Assembly (NCBI RefSeq): GCF_029784135.1
Contig: NC_073746.1
Coordinates: forward strand, 114,822,035 to 114,886,034
Direction: 5' to 3'
Length of the DNA stretch: 64,000 bases
Source of the DNA: Toxorhynchites rutilus septentrionalis
Lineage: Eukaryota; Arthropoda; Insecta; Diptera; Culicidae
Below are positions 1-11,631 of the stretch, piece by piece (the first letter of the stretch is position 1; each line of letters starts with the position of its first letter). Under the pieces are notes generated by a model, which saw only the letters and a program-made list of their open reading frames with translations, did not search any database and had not been told where the DNA came from. The translations under genes and the position numbers were made by a program.

Positions 1-780
1 ACACCAAAAAGCGTCAAAACTCAATTCGAGTTCCATCTGGAACAGAAGCAAGAGCTCGAGCGGGAGGATGTAATGAAGGTTCAGGCTAGGCTTAGGGCTG
101 TTAGTGATGAAATCGATGTCGATGTCCAGTCCGGCGGGGGAGGAGGAGGAGCGGATTGGCGGAACGTCCCAGTCTCGTTGGATCTCAACTCCGGTGGGAA
201 CGGTAGAAGAAAGCGCAAGTTTCCGAACTCTCGATTCGCCGGCGCCAAATCGCGGCAGCAGGGTTCGCTCGGGGACGGCTTGAACGAAATAGTGGAAGAG
301 TGTGAGTACGACAGCGACATTGGGAAGTTTCGATGCCGCCTGGAGGACGGAGACGGAGAGGATGACGATTACGAGGATTCCGAGGCGAGCGTGAATTCGC
401 TGGATGATGAGACGGCTTTTACGCCCACGAATGCCAACCAGGGGATTAATGATCTGAACAGTACCACTCCTACGGGGGCGGGAGCGAGAACGATTGTGGA
501 CTTTAACATCAACTCGGCCAAGGAAGATCCGAAGCTGGTGGGCAGAAAGATCGTCAGCAAGCGGATTGAGTTCTTCGAGAGTAACGCCGTGAATGGGGAG
601 AAGATAGTGAACAGCGCGCAGCTGAGACGCAGTGTTAGCGTCGAGGACAACGAAGCCGAAGCTGCGGGGGACCAGTGGAATAGGAAATCGGATCATCCGG
701 TGCTGTCCACTGTGCTCTGTCTGGGAACGTTCCTGTTCGCGGTTGTCTATTTGTATCTGTATCCGTTGCCTAATCGTTAG
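1..780 (+). CDS. 3' terminal exon of an acidic, tail-anchored membrane protein (5' end outside window)
   Basis: The frame is open from base 1 to the TAG at 778-780, so the first Met at 73 is probably internal and this is a C-terminal exon. The first residues are charged and helix-prone (FHLEQKQELERED), suggesting the end of a coiled coil. Then come a Gly run, an RRKRK basic patch, a strongly acidic stretch (EDGDGEDDDYEDSE) and Ser/Thr-rich linker. The last 25 residues hold one hydrophobic segment (VLCLGTFLFAVVYLYLY) followed by only PLPNR, the layout of a tail-anchored protein facing the cytosol. I do not recognise a family. Because the next host exon on this strand (11632) is LRCH, and LRCH genes are known to make isoforms with different C-termini including membrane-anchored ones, this could be an alternative last exon of the same gene; that is inference only. 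GC content is much higher than the flanking DNA, supporting real coding. Confidence 0.75.
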   Translation, partial: TPKSVKTQFEFHLEQKQELEREDVMKVQARLRAVSDEIDVDVQSGGGGGGADWRNVPVSLDLNSGGNGRRKRKFPNSRFAGAKSRQQGSLGDGLNEIVEECEYDSDIGKFRCRLEDGDGEDDDYEDSEASVNSLDDETAFTPTNANQGINDLNSTTPTGAGARTIVDFNINSAKEDPKLVGRKIVSKRIEFFESNAVNGEKIVNSAQLRRSVSVEDNEAEAAGDQWNRKSDHPVLSTVLCLGTFLFAVVYLYLYPLPNR

Positions 781-1300
781 AGGCAAAACGCGAGGTGTTG
801 CCAATTCCAATGGCTTTGGAATTGGTTGATTTTTTGTTATTTTTACGAAGATATTTTCATATTTTTCTGTTGAATCTAATTTATAAGAAGCGAGAAGATT
901 TCTTTTTTTTTGTTTGTTTTAATCTCAGTACAACAAAAATCTCTAAAATTTTATGTACTTAAATAAGCAGCTAGATTCTTAATATATATTCTTACTAGTT
1001 TATAAAGCGTGAGCTATCCTTCTCAACGGGAGTGAATTGATTTACTTCAAGTCAAATATTTGTGTGATTGTATGAGGAGTGTTCGAGTAAAACGAAACAA
1101 AAAAAAACAAACAAAAAGATAAATCATAACACAAAAATAAGTCGATTTTTCATTCCTTTCATCAGAAGCAGAAAAGAACTGTTAAAATCGTTACACATTC
1201 CTAATTGGTTAATCGATTTGGTAAGTGATTTCGATTTAAAATAAAAATAAATTCCGATTGGCTGCTCATTGCAAAAAAAAATCATTCCATTTAGTTATCA
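781..1300 (+). other. Probable 3' UTR of the tail-anchored gene
   Basis: AT-rich sequence directly after the stop at 780, with T-runs and several AATAAA-like signals (for example near 1246). No ORF or repeat structure seen before the inverted-repeat element that starts near 1326. Confidence 0.4.
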
Positions 1301-1830
1301 ATCGATACTTTTTGTGCTTTAATAACAGTGTAATTCCAAATGAAATCGAACTAAAAATGAAACTTGTATTTTTGATTCGAACGAAAGTTTGCATTCTGTT
1401 TGGGTTGGAGGAAATATGAGTTTTCCACAGCATTTGGGAATTTTGTGACTCAAGTGCAACTTTAAAAAAGGGCGTGTCGATTTAGTAAGAGAAAATTTTG
1501 ATAATTTATATCTCAAAAACTATGAGTCGTACCGAAATAGTTTCTTAGAAAGAGTTATAGAATATTGATGTCAAAACGTGGAAAAAATATACACTGAGAA
1601 AAAAAATTAGTATTCTTTTTTTTATTTTTGACGAACTTTGTGGAACATCGAATTTTTATGAATTTTCGAAACCTTAAATTTTTGTATGGTAACAATCATT
1701 TTTAGCCACAAATTATGAATACTGATGTGATTTCAAACAAAAAAGCTCTTTATCAATCTCTTTCCAAATGCAGCCATTCTCGAGATATTTTAAAAAAATA
1801 TTTCTAATTTATTCTCTTTTTTATAGTAAA

Positions 1831-2150
1831 CTAGCTGACCCGGCAAACTTCGTCCGACCCAGAATGGATTTTTTTGTTGTGAATACTTTCAAAAATTCAT
1901 GTTTTCTTTATAAACGAACGTTCAACGTTCTAATTGACCCTTTATAATTTCCTTTTACTATAAGTTTCCTAGCATTTCTACCAAAACTCGTCATTATATT
2001 ATTCTCGTATGATATTCACAATTATCGTTCAAGATTCTTCAACCACCTCAATCGAACATCATAGAAACGTTACGTGCCCCCCAAAACTTCCACATGTCAA
2101 ATTTGGTTCTGTTTTGATGATTAGTTCTCGAGTTCTGCATAAATATGTGT
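1831..2150 (+). repeat. Dispersed retroposon-like tail ('CTAGCTGACCCGGCAAAC' type)
   Basis: Starts with CTAGCTGACCCGGCAAAC, a phrase I recognise as recurring in many insect genomes at the start of short retroposon-like repeats. It is followed by non-coding AT-rich sequence. Related tails seem to recur in this window at 20709-20880, 21660-21829 and 22260-22425. Class assignment is uncertain. Confidence 0.4.
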
Positions 2151-2187
2151 ATTATTTGTAATTGTAATGATTGTTAACATACAAAAA

Positions 2188-2340
2188 GAGGAGGCGATCT
2201 GGCGTAGCGGTAACATCCATACCTCTCACGCTAAGGGTCACGAGTTCAATTCTCACTCCCGACATTCTTCCGAAATGGAAGGTAAAAGTGACGAACCAGC
2301 CAAATGTGTTGAAAATCACTATAATACAGAAATAAAAAAA
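2188..2340 (+). mobile_element. tRNA-derived SINE with a perfect 12-bp target duplication
   Basis: An A-box-like segment (TCTGGCGTAGCGGTA, about 2198) and a B-box-like segment (GAGTTCAATTC, about 2242) lie about 40 bp apart, as in the tRNA-derived head of a SINE. A unique body follows, then an A-rich 3' tail. AACATACAAAAA occurs at 2176-2187 and again at 2341-2352, an exact 12-bp target-site duplication that fixes the boundaries. The insertion lies inside the long-inverted-repeat element and is therefore younger than it. Confidence 0.85.
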
Positions 2341-2829
2341 AACATACAAAAACTCCAAGTTTCGAAAATTCACAAAAATTCGATGTTCCACAAAGTTCGT
2401 CAAAAATTGTTTTACCATCTTGTATCCATTTAAAATTTTTTTTTACATGACTTCTATTTTATATGAAGAAATATAAAAAATAATAAAAATATGTATTTGA
2501 GATATTGCAAATTAAAGCTTTTTTTTGTAAATAAAAAAAGTACTATTTTTTTCTCAGTGTATATTTTTTCACGTTTGGACTCTATAACACTTTCTCTAAG
2601 ACACTATTTCGGTACGGCTCATAGTTTTTGAGATATAAATTATCAAAGATTTCTCTTACTAAAATCGATACGCCCTTTTCAAAAGTTACACTTGAGTCGA
2701 AAAATTCCCAAATGCTGTGGAAAACTCATATTTCCTCCACCCCAAAGGGAATACAAACTTTCATTCGAATCAAAATATGTCATTTGTCGATTTCATTTGT
2801 AATTGCTCAACAATGAAAAAACAACAATC

Positions 2830-5800
2830 ATCACAATTGAGTTTCATTTCGAATCACTCTCATGATCATTTTGTACTTATTAGCATTTAGAAAGTAAATC
2901 ATTTCACTGCTCCTTCTCTCGTCATTCATTCCGAGGCTTAATTTTTTATATCGATCTTAAAGATTGTTGGTTTTCTTCTACTTGAAGTGTGATTTCGTTT
3001 ATTTTATAGTTATTTCGCTTAATGCTTAAGTTTATTCCTTACATTCTCTTGTGTGTTCATTACATTTTACATTACAAGTAGGAATGTTATGGAGTAGAAT
3101 GATTTTGGTAGTGTAAATCTCAAAAGCCGTTACAAATATAATCAAAAATTACTTGAAACATATTGATTTGGGGGAGAACATCAAATAAAACAAGAACCGC
3201 AAACAATCAAAACGCATACGAAAAGAGATATCAAAATATTGCAAGTCGAAGTGCAGAAGTAGTATACAGGTAAACAAATGGGATCTCGTGAATCTGAAGA
3301 TGCAAACATTTGATAACACCTTACTAGCAAACAATGTAATGCAGAGGATGTCCCAAATTAAGGAATATGGTTGCCTTATTTTGTAAACAGGTCAGTTACC
3401 ACTGGTGCCGTATGACGACAATTAGTGGAACACATTCAAACACACTCACACACACGCGTTGAAAACAAACTAAACTAGAACATCGTCGTAAGATACGCGT
3501 CTAGATAGATGTTGTAAAAAAAAGAAATAAATAATCCATTATCGTTACAATCTTCAATATTCTGTAACAGAAAAAAATACCAAACAATGCAAACAGCGAA
3601 AAAGAGATCTATTTTCTTAATTTTTATCAATCAAGAAATGACAATGACTAGATCTTCTGGAGAACACTATCGAACCTCTCTCTTGATGTATCTCTATAGT
3701 TTTCTAGCAAAGTTTACCTACAATTTTCAGCATAATATGATGTATTTTTAGGGTTCATAATATCGCGAAATATGGCATTTCAACAAACTGTAATCTGTAA
3801 TCTATCTTAACTCAATACATTCGATGATCTAGTCATATGAATCAGTTTACTTATAACCTATTCCATCACTTTAGTTTTAAAATCTTTTAGATAAAATTAA
3901 GATTTCGATTTATTTTTAAAAAATCGGGCTACGTTTTAAAACAAATTATTATTGATTTTTTCGCATACAAGCGTTTGCAAATGAAGCTATAACAATTATT
4001 TTGCCAAAAAGAACTTCACGTTCAAAGGAGTAATATTAATCAGGATTGCCTTGTTTTTTTTTGTTTATTTTCATATACATTGTTTATTTTATGAGTACTA
4101 ATAAGTGAACCGAGAATAATAAGCTCTCAGCAAAAAAGAAACAAAATCAAAACAATAATGTTTAGCACAAGTGGGAATCGGTTTGCACCAAATTTCTCGC
4201 TGGTTGAGAAGCGAAAATAACTACAACAGTTCCATAACGCGCCATGTTCAATAACGTATTTTGGCAAAATACACACACACACACACACACATATATTATC
4301 GAACTATTACTCGTAATCGTTTATATGGATCTATAGGTTTTTCTAAGGCCAATAATTTTAGCTCGTACCATATTTATTCGCTACATTTATACCATTAGGT
4401 TCCGGCTTGGAAGCCGGAAAATGTGTTGCTTTGTAGACTAGGTCATGTATCAACTGTTAGGAGGAATAGGCTTGTTGGGCTGCACCAATCTGTTTTTTCC
4501 ACCAAAATTTTACTAAAGAGATAATGATTGGAAGAACTTAGGGTTGCAGCATTGTAGGAATTGAAATAAAAAGAAGAAAAAAAACTGAACGTTTAGGTAT
4601 TTTACACCCCCTCCCCCAATATACAAACATACACAAAATTCTACTCGTTTTAGGAAGAAAGGGATAAACTATGTTAGGCCCTATGTTAGAGGATCCTATT
4701 TAATCACTCGTTTTAGGCAGACTGAGTAGTAGACGGAAATCTGCTAGTATTTCTCGCGCAGCTTTACACCTATGTAGACTATTCTGCAGCTATGATACAA
4801 TAAGTTCCGTTGCCGAAGAAAATAAAAGAAGTTCGGCTATTATGCCTCATGTTGCTTTATCTTTAATTTATACACACAAACACACACACACTGTACACTA
4901 AATAAATAATGCGAAAATAATGTTCTGTTTGATCTGTTTGATGAGAAGTGTTTCATAATATACTAATTAAAGTTTGAATCGACTGGATGGGATGATGATG
5001 TGACGGTATTTTGACACTAACCCACAGTCTTCAATATACTTTGTCACGTTGGCCATTAGCAAACTACTGAGGTATTAATGCACAAGATTTTGGCGAAAAA
5101 TTGCGTTTTTCGGGAATACAGGCGATGCGAGTATGATTATTATTGTTTGTTCTGTAGAAACTTGAAACTTCTTCGCCTCTATATTGGGCCTGGAAATCGA
5201 AAATCGAAATAATGGTCGCGTCACGAAAAACGTCCAATTTCTTGCGTTCCTCGCTCAGTGATTCCTCGATGGATTTACAAGATTTTTTGCACCAATCGAT
5301 CTGAACACCCCATAACAAACTATTGCATAATGGAAAAGTTTAAATTTTTCAACAGTCAGTTTGTTCAAATAGCGTTGAAATAAGAGTTTTGAATTTTTCT
5401 AATAGGCCTTTTTCAAGACTAGCTGCGAATGAACTTTGCAGTTTATAACCTCTATAATTAAAAAAACAATCCAATTCAAACTAAACTTGAAATCAGTAGG
5501 GGTAAGGCCGTTGTGGCGAGTGATCGACTGCAACTGCGGCGTATCTTCATCAAATATACTAAAAATCGGCATGCAACAAATATCGTAACGTAACCCAACG
5601 TCAACTGCACGGTCGTGAGTCGAACACAACCATTCAACTTTTTTAATAGGTTAGTATATTGTCGATATATTGATTTGTGAAAAGGACAAGAAGAAGTTAA
5701 CCAGCTACCAGCTACCTTGCTGGTGGTATCGGTTCTGAAGCAACGGGGTGTCGTAGCGCAAGTTCCAATGAATATTCTGAAACTTTAGAACAATACCTAA

Positions 5801-7240
5801 AGCGTTACATAGGGGTTTTAAAAAATTCGAAAAATTGCCAAAACGTTTGGTTGAAAATGAGTTATTTTTCATGAAATATCGCAGTTTAGAAGCTCATAAA
5901 AAATCGAAAAAATGAGATATCAAAAAACGGCTATGTAACGCCTCAGACAATCCATTTTTACATGCTGATAGAAAATTTCAGCCAAATCAGTCGAGTGGAT
6001 CCTGAGATATCGATACCACCAGTTGGAAAAACATGGTTTCGAGAAAAAACGCCTTTCAAAATTCGTGCAACACTGCAATATTTCTTGAGGTGACTTCATA
6101 CTCTTGGCTGTAACCTTCCAACGAAACGAAAATCGAAAAACGAAATATCGAAAAATCCAACATTTCTGAGGGCATAAGCATCCCGAAAATGCAAAAAACA
6201 AAAATTCGATTTTACAGACCGGGGAGCGCCTTTTATATGGAGGAGACCCTTAAGGGCCAGTCACCAGGGGAAGATAAAATGTTACACCTCTATACAAAAC
6301 ATCCACTGCTAGCCAAGATTCCAAAATTTCAAGATAGCATTGACGACATTTAGATTCGTTTTGCGAGTTTGAGAAGCGACAAAGGCGATAATAGATTTTT
6401 GAGGAGGAATAGACACATTTTTAAAATGAAAAATATGAATGAAAAAAGGTACTCTATGTAAAAAAGTAAAATGCTTTTTACGCGAATTGTGAAGAAACAT
6501 ATATGAAAAATGTGATTGATAATGTTTGTATATTGTAATGATAAGTTTTAGTGGAAATATCAGGAAATGTATCGACGAATGGTTAAGTAACAGTCAGGCG
6601 GCCATGTATCAAGTGATCAAATAACCTGAAGTTAAAACTTCCATTCAAAGTTTGAACAATGTAAAACTACCTTCGGGCTTGGTAATCTGATAAACAACAA
6701 TTTGCCTCCCTGACAGCAAAACAGCAAAAGCTCTCTCATTGCCCGTTGAACGAAGCCTGCATTTGATTTGTGTATCACGTGTATGTCAGTGTCTCTCAGA
6801 TCTTCTACATAACATCACATAGAGAGAATCGTCAAAAGCTGTCAACACTTTTCGTTTCAAATGGTTCTGTCCTCGATTTGCGATTGATCTGCGCAACCAA
6901 CTTGCACCTGATATCGACCAAAAACTATATACACTTCTGCTCCTAAATTCCGCTTGAGGTGGGAGCGAACCCTAGCACATGCCACAGTAAAACTGTATTC
7001 AAATAAAGGCAGTGTATGTCCGTATTCTAAAATTCTGGATATTCTTATTCTGGCACTGGCACGAAAATTTCCCGTATGCTGTAGGCACCTTCTTTGTCTC
7101 ACTACACTTTGATACAGAATACAGGTACCTTTTAATCGAGCTGTGTAGTGAACGTGAACGAAATTACCCTACTGTTTCACAATATCTTCCATTCATTCCA
7201 TTTCTGTATCGAGCTGCTTGTGCATATGTGTGTGAAATCA
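2830..7240. other. Non-coding stretch with CA microsatellites; no gene seen
   Basis: AT-rich sequence with short (CA)n tracts near 3435, 4270-4291 and 4873-4891, and several AATAAA motifs. Short ORFs on both strands (for example minus 5064-5318) show no family resemblance or codon bias. A block near 6640-6715 (ACTACCTTCGGGCTTGGTAA, AATTTGCCTCCC) resembles 48400-48460, so it is a dispersed repeat. Part of this stretch could be a very long 3' UTR or intron of the flanking + strand gene. Confidence 0.4.
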
Positions 7241-7247
7241 GCATTAA

Positions 7248-7516
7248 CCTTTTCACGACCACGGGGACGCCGATGTCCCAAGCAAAAATCATGGATTAAT
7301 TAAATATTTACGTAACCATTGTAAATAATTTTTTTTATTTTAATATTTCGGAATTTACCTTTTTATTATTTCTACTGGCGATACATAATAGTGACCATAG
7401 GCGCATATTTGTCCCATAAATTTAAAAAAAAAATGTAAAAGTTTTTTGAATTTTTAATATAAATTATGTTTTCAGGGTGCCTATTAATTCATTACATCCT
7501 TATGGTCCTGAAAGGG
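7248..7516. mobile_element. piggyBac-type MITE (TTAA target site)
   Basis: TTAA at 7244-7247 and 7517-7520 flank a 269-bp insert whose ends are inverted repeats: CCTTTTCACGACC on the left, CCCTTTCAGGACC when the right end is read in reverse complement. TTAA duplication with CCCTTTCA-type termini fits the piggyBac superfamily. The interior is AT-rich with no ORF. Confidence 0.75.
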
Positions 7517-7520
7517 TTAA

Positions 7521-8214
7521 GCATGAATGGTGTCCGCTCGTTGTGTTGCGCTTGCTAGCTCGGTCGCGACCGTGATTTCAAATCACGGACGGCTTATTTA
7601 TACCAAATAAGTTGCCAGAACAAGCAGAAACGAATGAATTAATTGCTCGTAAGGGTACGGAAAGGTAAGCACACAAATCGACAGAACAAATGTATGGAAA
7701 AATGAGAATGCTTCCAGTTTTCATTAATTGAAACAGTTGAGGGATCAGGGAACTGTAATGTATACCGTATCAAACAAATATTAGAGAGATTCCGATTCGA
7801 TTGGTATGATAATCACCAGAATTCGCAGTGAAAAATAGTTAACTTTATTCCATAAAAACGTGACCTATTTTTTGATTTGGTGCCTTTTCTGAAAAACGTA
7901 GCCCTAAGTCAAAAATTCGCAAAAAGTCCTTTTAGAGCCACATCATAAAGCCGAAAACAGACAGATTGTACTTATGTTATATTTGAAGCCAAAATTTGAT
8001 AGTAGACCAATTCCATGAAATTATATAGGGAAAAATCAAATGAGAAGAATTTATGAACATAACTATCATGAAAGTTTAGATTATAGCTTCCTACAATACG
8101 ATCAAATTCATATTTCATACACTATTTTGATTTTGTGACGTGACAAATCTTGCGAATCCTGATTTTCGCACAGGAAGTTACAACTAGCCGATATTAACAA
8201 GATTCTTGTATGTT
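7521..8214. other. Non-coding; a 19-bp palindrome and no gene
   Basis: Nothing coding seen. CCGTGATTT/AAATCACGG form a short palindrome near 7570-7588. The text just after the TTAA (CTCGTTGTGTTGCGC) resembles that near 63850, so a further repeat abuts the MITE. Confidence 0.3.
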
Positions 8215-8670
8215 TTCAGGAAAACTGAATATACTGAAATCTGAAAACAGAAATCAAATTCGTAAATGTGGAATGAATAATCTAGATTTTGGCATCTAGA
8301 ATCTAGAATCCTATATTCCTGGAATCTGAAATCTGTAATTTGAAATATGAATTCTGGGAACTGAACTCGGAAATTAAAATCTGAATATTAAATCTCGAAT
8401 TTGGAATTCGGATTTCACACTTTGAATCTGGAACGGATTATCTGAATCTATAAAGAATTCTGGATTCTAAATCTGGAATCCCAATTGGCAGTTTGTATCA
8501 GAAGTTTGAAATTTCAAACCTGATTCTGAATCTTCAAAATTCTGTTATCTTATTTCTGGGATCAGAAAAACAATTTCGACTTGTTTTTCTGAGTTTCGGA
8601 ATTTAGAAGATTGTCTTGAAGCCGAATTTGAAATAAGAAATCTGATGGATTGAATTTGGAATCTGAAATT
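8215..8670. repeat. Degenerate short-period repeat of GAATCTG/AAATTTG-like words
   Basis: About 450 bp is built from variants of (G)AATCTGGAATCTGAAAT at irregular spacing. It has no ORF and looks like an old decayed simple repeat. Confidence 0.6.
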
Positions 8671-8694
8671 TGTTCCGTTCCGTGTATGTTTTAA

Positions 8695-8727
8695 AGAGGC
8701 TTTAAATTTTTCAGTTCATTCGCCTCT
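8695..8727 (-). repeat. 33-bp AGAGGC...GCCTCT core of a tiny retroposon (old copy)
   Basis: Reverse-complement copy of the 33-bp core found also at 28294, 54105, 55044, 61930 and 62869. The two ends (AGAGGC and GCCTCT) are complementary. No clear A-tail or target duplication remains here. Confidence 0.6.
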
Positions 8728-8929
8728 CAATTTTAAGTCTCTAGTAAGCCTCCATCTTTCCAAATCCTGAGGATGATTTTCGGGAGTTTAAACAGTATGT
8801 TCAATAAATAAGGGAATTTTTAAGATATAGAACGAATGAACAGTTAGAAGTGCAACTTCAGAGTAATTTTTTTCTGTTTTTGCATCAAAAAAATGTGATA
8901 ATTGAGTAATTTGGCATCATTTAAAAGAA

Positions 8930-9178
8930 GCTGGAAGGTCATGGCATGGTTTAATGAATAGGGGCTTCAGATTTTGAACTGGTCAGCTTGTTTACCAAAT
9001 CAAAATCCTGTCAGGAACTTATGAGGAGTGAACGGACGAATAGTAGACGCAGCTTACAAGCAGTATGAGTGATTTGAAGAGCTTAAACGAGCAATATCCT
9101 CCACTATAACATGACGTAGATTGGTCGAAACCACCCCGAAAGGGTTATGTGAACTGATTGAGAACTAAGGATGATCTA
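8930..9178 (+). pseudogene. Tc1-family transposase C-terminal fragment
   Basis: Translation with frame changes and stops gives words of the Tc1 transposase C-terminus. LNWSACLPNQNPVRNL matches the conserved '...SPDLNPIENLWG' block that holds the third catalytic acid, and then come QYE-FEELKRAIS and KGLCELIEN, matching the usual end of the protein. Several stops make it non-functional. It lies inside the mariner but belongs to a different family and the opposite strand, so it is a nested or captured remnant. Confidence 0.65.
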
Positions 9179-9495
9179 CGAATTAGAAACACATCGTAAT
9201 TCATGTTAAATTGGCGTTAGTTTTGTAAAGTAGTGAGAGTTTTTCCATCTAGTTCTATAATTATGAAACAATGGAATTTCTGTTTTTTTTAATGTTTCGC
9301 GCCTGAACACAACAATAAAGTTGAAATGGCTAGTCTTATAAATGAAGATAGTGATTGTACTGTGCACTATATACTTCAATTCAACCGACTTCTTACATAT
9401 CTCTGGAAACTCAGAAAAAATGAGTGGTTCTATAGTTGTGAACCGCAGTGTATGTTTGAAAGTTATTTTTTATTCGAAATAATCTCCAATTTAAC

Positions 9496-10446
9496 TCAAT
9501 AGAATAACTCAATATCAACCAATTTATGCATAGACTCTTTCATGTCATCAAAGGCGGCTCGCACACCGGAGCAATAAGCAACTCGCAAGCAACAATACGC
9601 AATATGCAACAGGTAACATATTTTTGTGTACTTCGCATACTAAAGCAATAAAAACGCCTGATATTATACAAATAATCTGTTTGATGAACGAAACTTGCCA
9701 AATTATGGGCGATAAGTTGCTAGCGACACGACACGTCGTGCTTATTGCTCCGGTGTGCGAGCCGCCTAAAGGTATGTTCTTTAACACCTGTGTCACGGTT
9801 GCTTGAATGGCTGGAAAGTCATCGAAAAAACGTTCCTTTCATGGCAGTTTTTAGTTTAGGGAACAGAAAATGATAGAGTAGGAAAATATGGATGGTGGTC
9901 GATGATATAAATCTGTTTTATCATCAAAAATTCACAAACTTATCATGCAATAAAAACAGCTGTTTCCCCTCTGGATATTCAGGTCTAACACGAACAATTC
10001 GCGACCACAAACGATGTAAAATAGTATTCTCCATTAACAGTTTGATCTTCTGGAACAATTCCTTGTGTACAATACCGTTGGATTCGTTGAACGTGATCAA
10101 CATTGTCTTGATTCTGGTCTTCTGAAAACGCATTTTTGTTTTGTTTACTCGCCTTTCGACTTACATTCTGCAGATTGATGCTTAGTTCCAGGGTCATATT
10201 TAAAGCACCATATTTCATCACCAGTTATGATCGAGTCGAGAAAATCAATTACTTTCTTCTGGACGACCAGGTCTTTCATCATCATTTATATCTTCACGAT
10301 CATTTTGAAATCGTTTCAACCACTTATGAACTTTTGAACGAACTAAACAATAATCACCATACACTTTTTGCATCAATTGGTACGTCCCACTAAATGTTTT
10401 TTCAAGTTTAACACAAAATTGATTATTTGCTCTTTGTTCCTGTCAT
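9496..10446 (-). pseudogene. mariner transposase pseudogene
   Basis: Read on the minus strand from the Met at 10446. The N-terminal helix-turn-helix region is clear (KVYGDYCLVRSKVHKWLKRF, then NDDERPGRP). The catalytic domain start KTRIKTMLITFNESNGIVHK follows, then a damaged middle, and FPKLKTAMKGTFFDDFPAIQ near 9850. The reading is broken by frame changes and stops. A 214-bp MITE splits the C-terminus between VTQVLKNIP and DDMKESMHKLVDIELFY. The catalytic HHDN block is not intact. Family assignment (DD34D mariner) is firm; the subfamily is not. Confidence 0.75.
9553..9766. mobile_element. MITE with 28-bp perfect terminal inverted repeats
   Basis: GGCGGCTCGCACACCGGAGC opens the left end (28-bp repeat 9553-9580) and its exact reverse complement closes the right end (9739-9766). 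No ORF of its own. It interrupts the mariner transposase. A partial copy of the same element lies at 14698-14795. The target duplication is not clear, so the superfamily is open. Confidence 0.8.
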
Positions 10447-10794
10447 TAAAAAGCGCGTAACTTTTTAACCTGTCGATCAGTTTACATAAAGTTGGCTGCG
10501 TTTGAAAAGTGAGACCTTCACCTTTCTAATGCTATCAACATTCAACAGATGGCGTTACGTGTTCCATGATTTAAATAAAAAGTCCCCTTATTTATTGAAC
10601 ATACTGTGTATGAGCCAAATATCTTGCTTAGGTCTGTAAATGAAGCACTTTGAGCACTGAGCGTCGCAATGTCTCTAGTGATAGATACTGCGATTGTCCG
10701 AGGTTTGAGATTAAATGTAATGGATTTTTGAATACTGCCTTAGGTGTCACCAGCCTTCACTTTGTTCTGATTGGAAAGCATTGGATGGTTTTAA

Positions 10795-10936
10795 CCCTTT
10801 CACTACGGCAGTGTGCTCCGTCGGAGTGCTACCGCTGTACGGATCGTTGCGTCGAAAAGTATGAATATCGCGCTGGTGTGATCAATGTGCAGTATCAACC
10901 TGATGTCGTCTATAGACGACACTCGTAGAGAAGGGG
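10795..10936. mobile_element. piggyBac-type MITE, 142 bp
   Basis: TTAA at 10791-10794 and 10937-10940 flank an insert ending in CCCTTTCACTACG (left) and CCCCTTCTCTACG (right, reverse complement). The interior is rich in small palindromes (GTCGTCTATAGACGAC near 10905). It is related in ends and target site to 7248-7516. Confidence 0.8.
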
Positions 10937-10940
10937 TTAA

Positions 10941-11631
10941 CTATTGAAAATCAAGTGCAAAGAGCCATTACAAAGTAGACAAATTGGAGTCGAGTAATTG
11001 AGCAAAGGGTACATGCTTTCATTAAAATTCAGAGAAGTTTCAGGAACTGGGTAAGCTGAATCAGATAAATCACAATCAAATTTAGAAAAGACGATAATCT
11101 ACCAATCAACGAACAAACTTTAGAATCGATATCTCACTTATGAAACACTTCTCCTTTAGCACTGCTTTGCATATAAACTTAATAATGAGCTCCATATATA
11201 ACCCAAAAAATTCATCAAATCAGAATCACGCGTTCAAGGTTGAGTTTTTATTCGGCTGTTTGATACCATTGCGAGAAAATTGACACAGTGCGTGTTGAAA
11301 AGATAAGTTAATCCTATACAACTACAATAATTTTAAATCTAATCACACATACAAGTATACAAACAGAACATAAACTCATCAAATTTCACAGATTTCGGCG
11401 CAAAAAAAACATACGAAGACCACAAAAATGTATGTAGCACACTCTCGCTGCGCATAGTTTGATGTGCTTAAACTAAACAAGCATTATATAAGGAAGTTAA
11501 TAAATTGAACAAAAACTACTATGCTGCGGTTGTATTAATTCTTTTGATAAAGCGTGTGCGTCTTTTACCAACAAAAAAAAACCAACGCAGTGTAACATGT
11601 CGGATCCTCTTAATTCGTTTTTACTTCCAGA
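10941..11631. other. Intron-like non-coding sequence before the LRCH exon
   Basis: AT-rich, no ORF or repeat recognised. It ends in a pyrimidine tract and TTTTTACTTCCAG, a good splice acceptor, at 11631. Confidence 0.45.

Larger units (their letters stand above)
1326..2810. mobile_element. Long-inverted-repeat (foldback-like) element, about 1.5 kb
   Basis: The sequence from about 1326 to 1695 is the imperfect reverse complement of about 2345-2810. Shared blocks include GAGTTTTCCACAGCATTTGGG on the left and its complement near 2710, the ACACTGAGAAAAAAA block (about 1593, complement about 2550), and GACGAACTTTGTGGAACATC (about 1630, complement about 2385). The right arm carries about 130 bp extra. 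The centre holds other repeats (1831-2150) and a SINE (2188-2340). No transposase ORF is visible, so it is non-autonomous; the class is not determined. Confidence 0.7.
8791..10608 (-). mobile_element. mariner element, defective and invaded
   Basis: Terminal inverted repeats of about 28 bp: CAGTATGTTCAATAAATAAG at 8793 on the left and its reverse complement ending at 10606. The TA dinucleotides at 8789-8790 and 10609-10610 fit the TA target duplication of mariner elements. It carries a broken transposase on the minus strand (9496-10446), a MITE inserted in the transposase C-terminus, and a Tc1-like fragment of opposite orientation near the left end. Confidence 0.8.
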
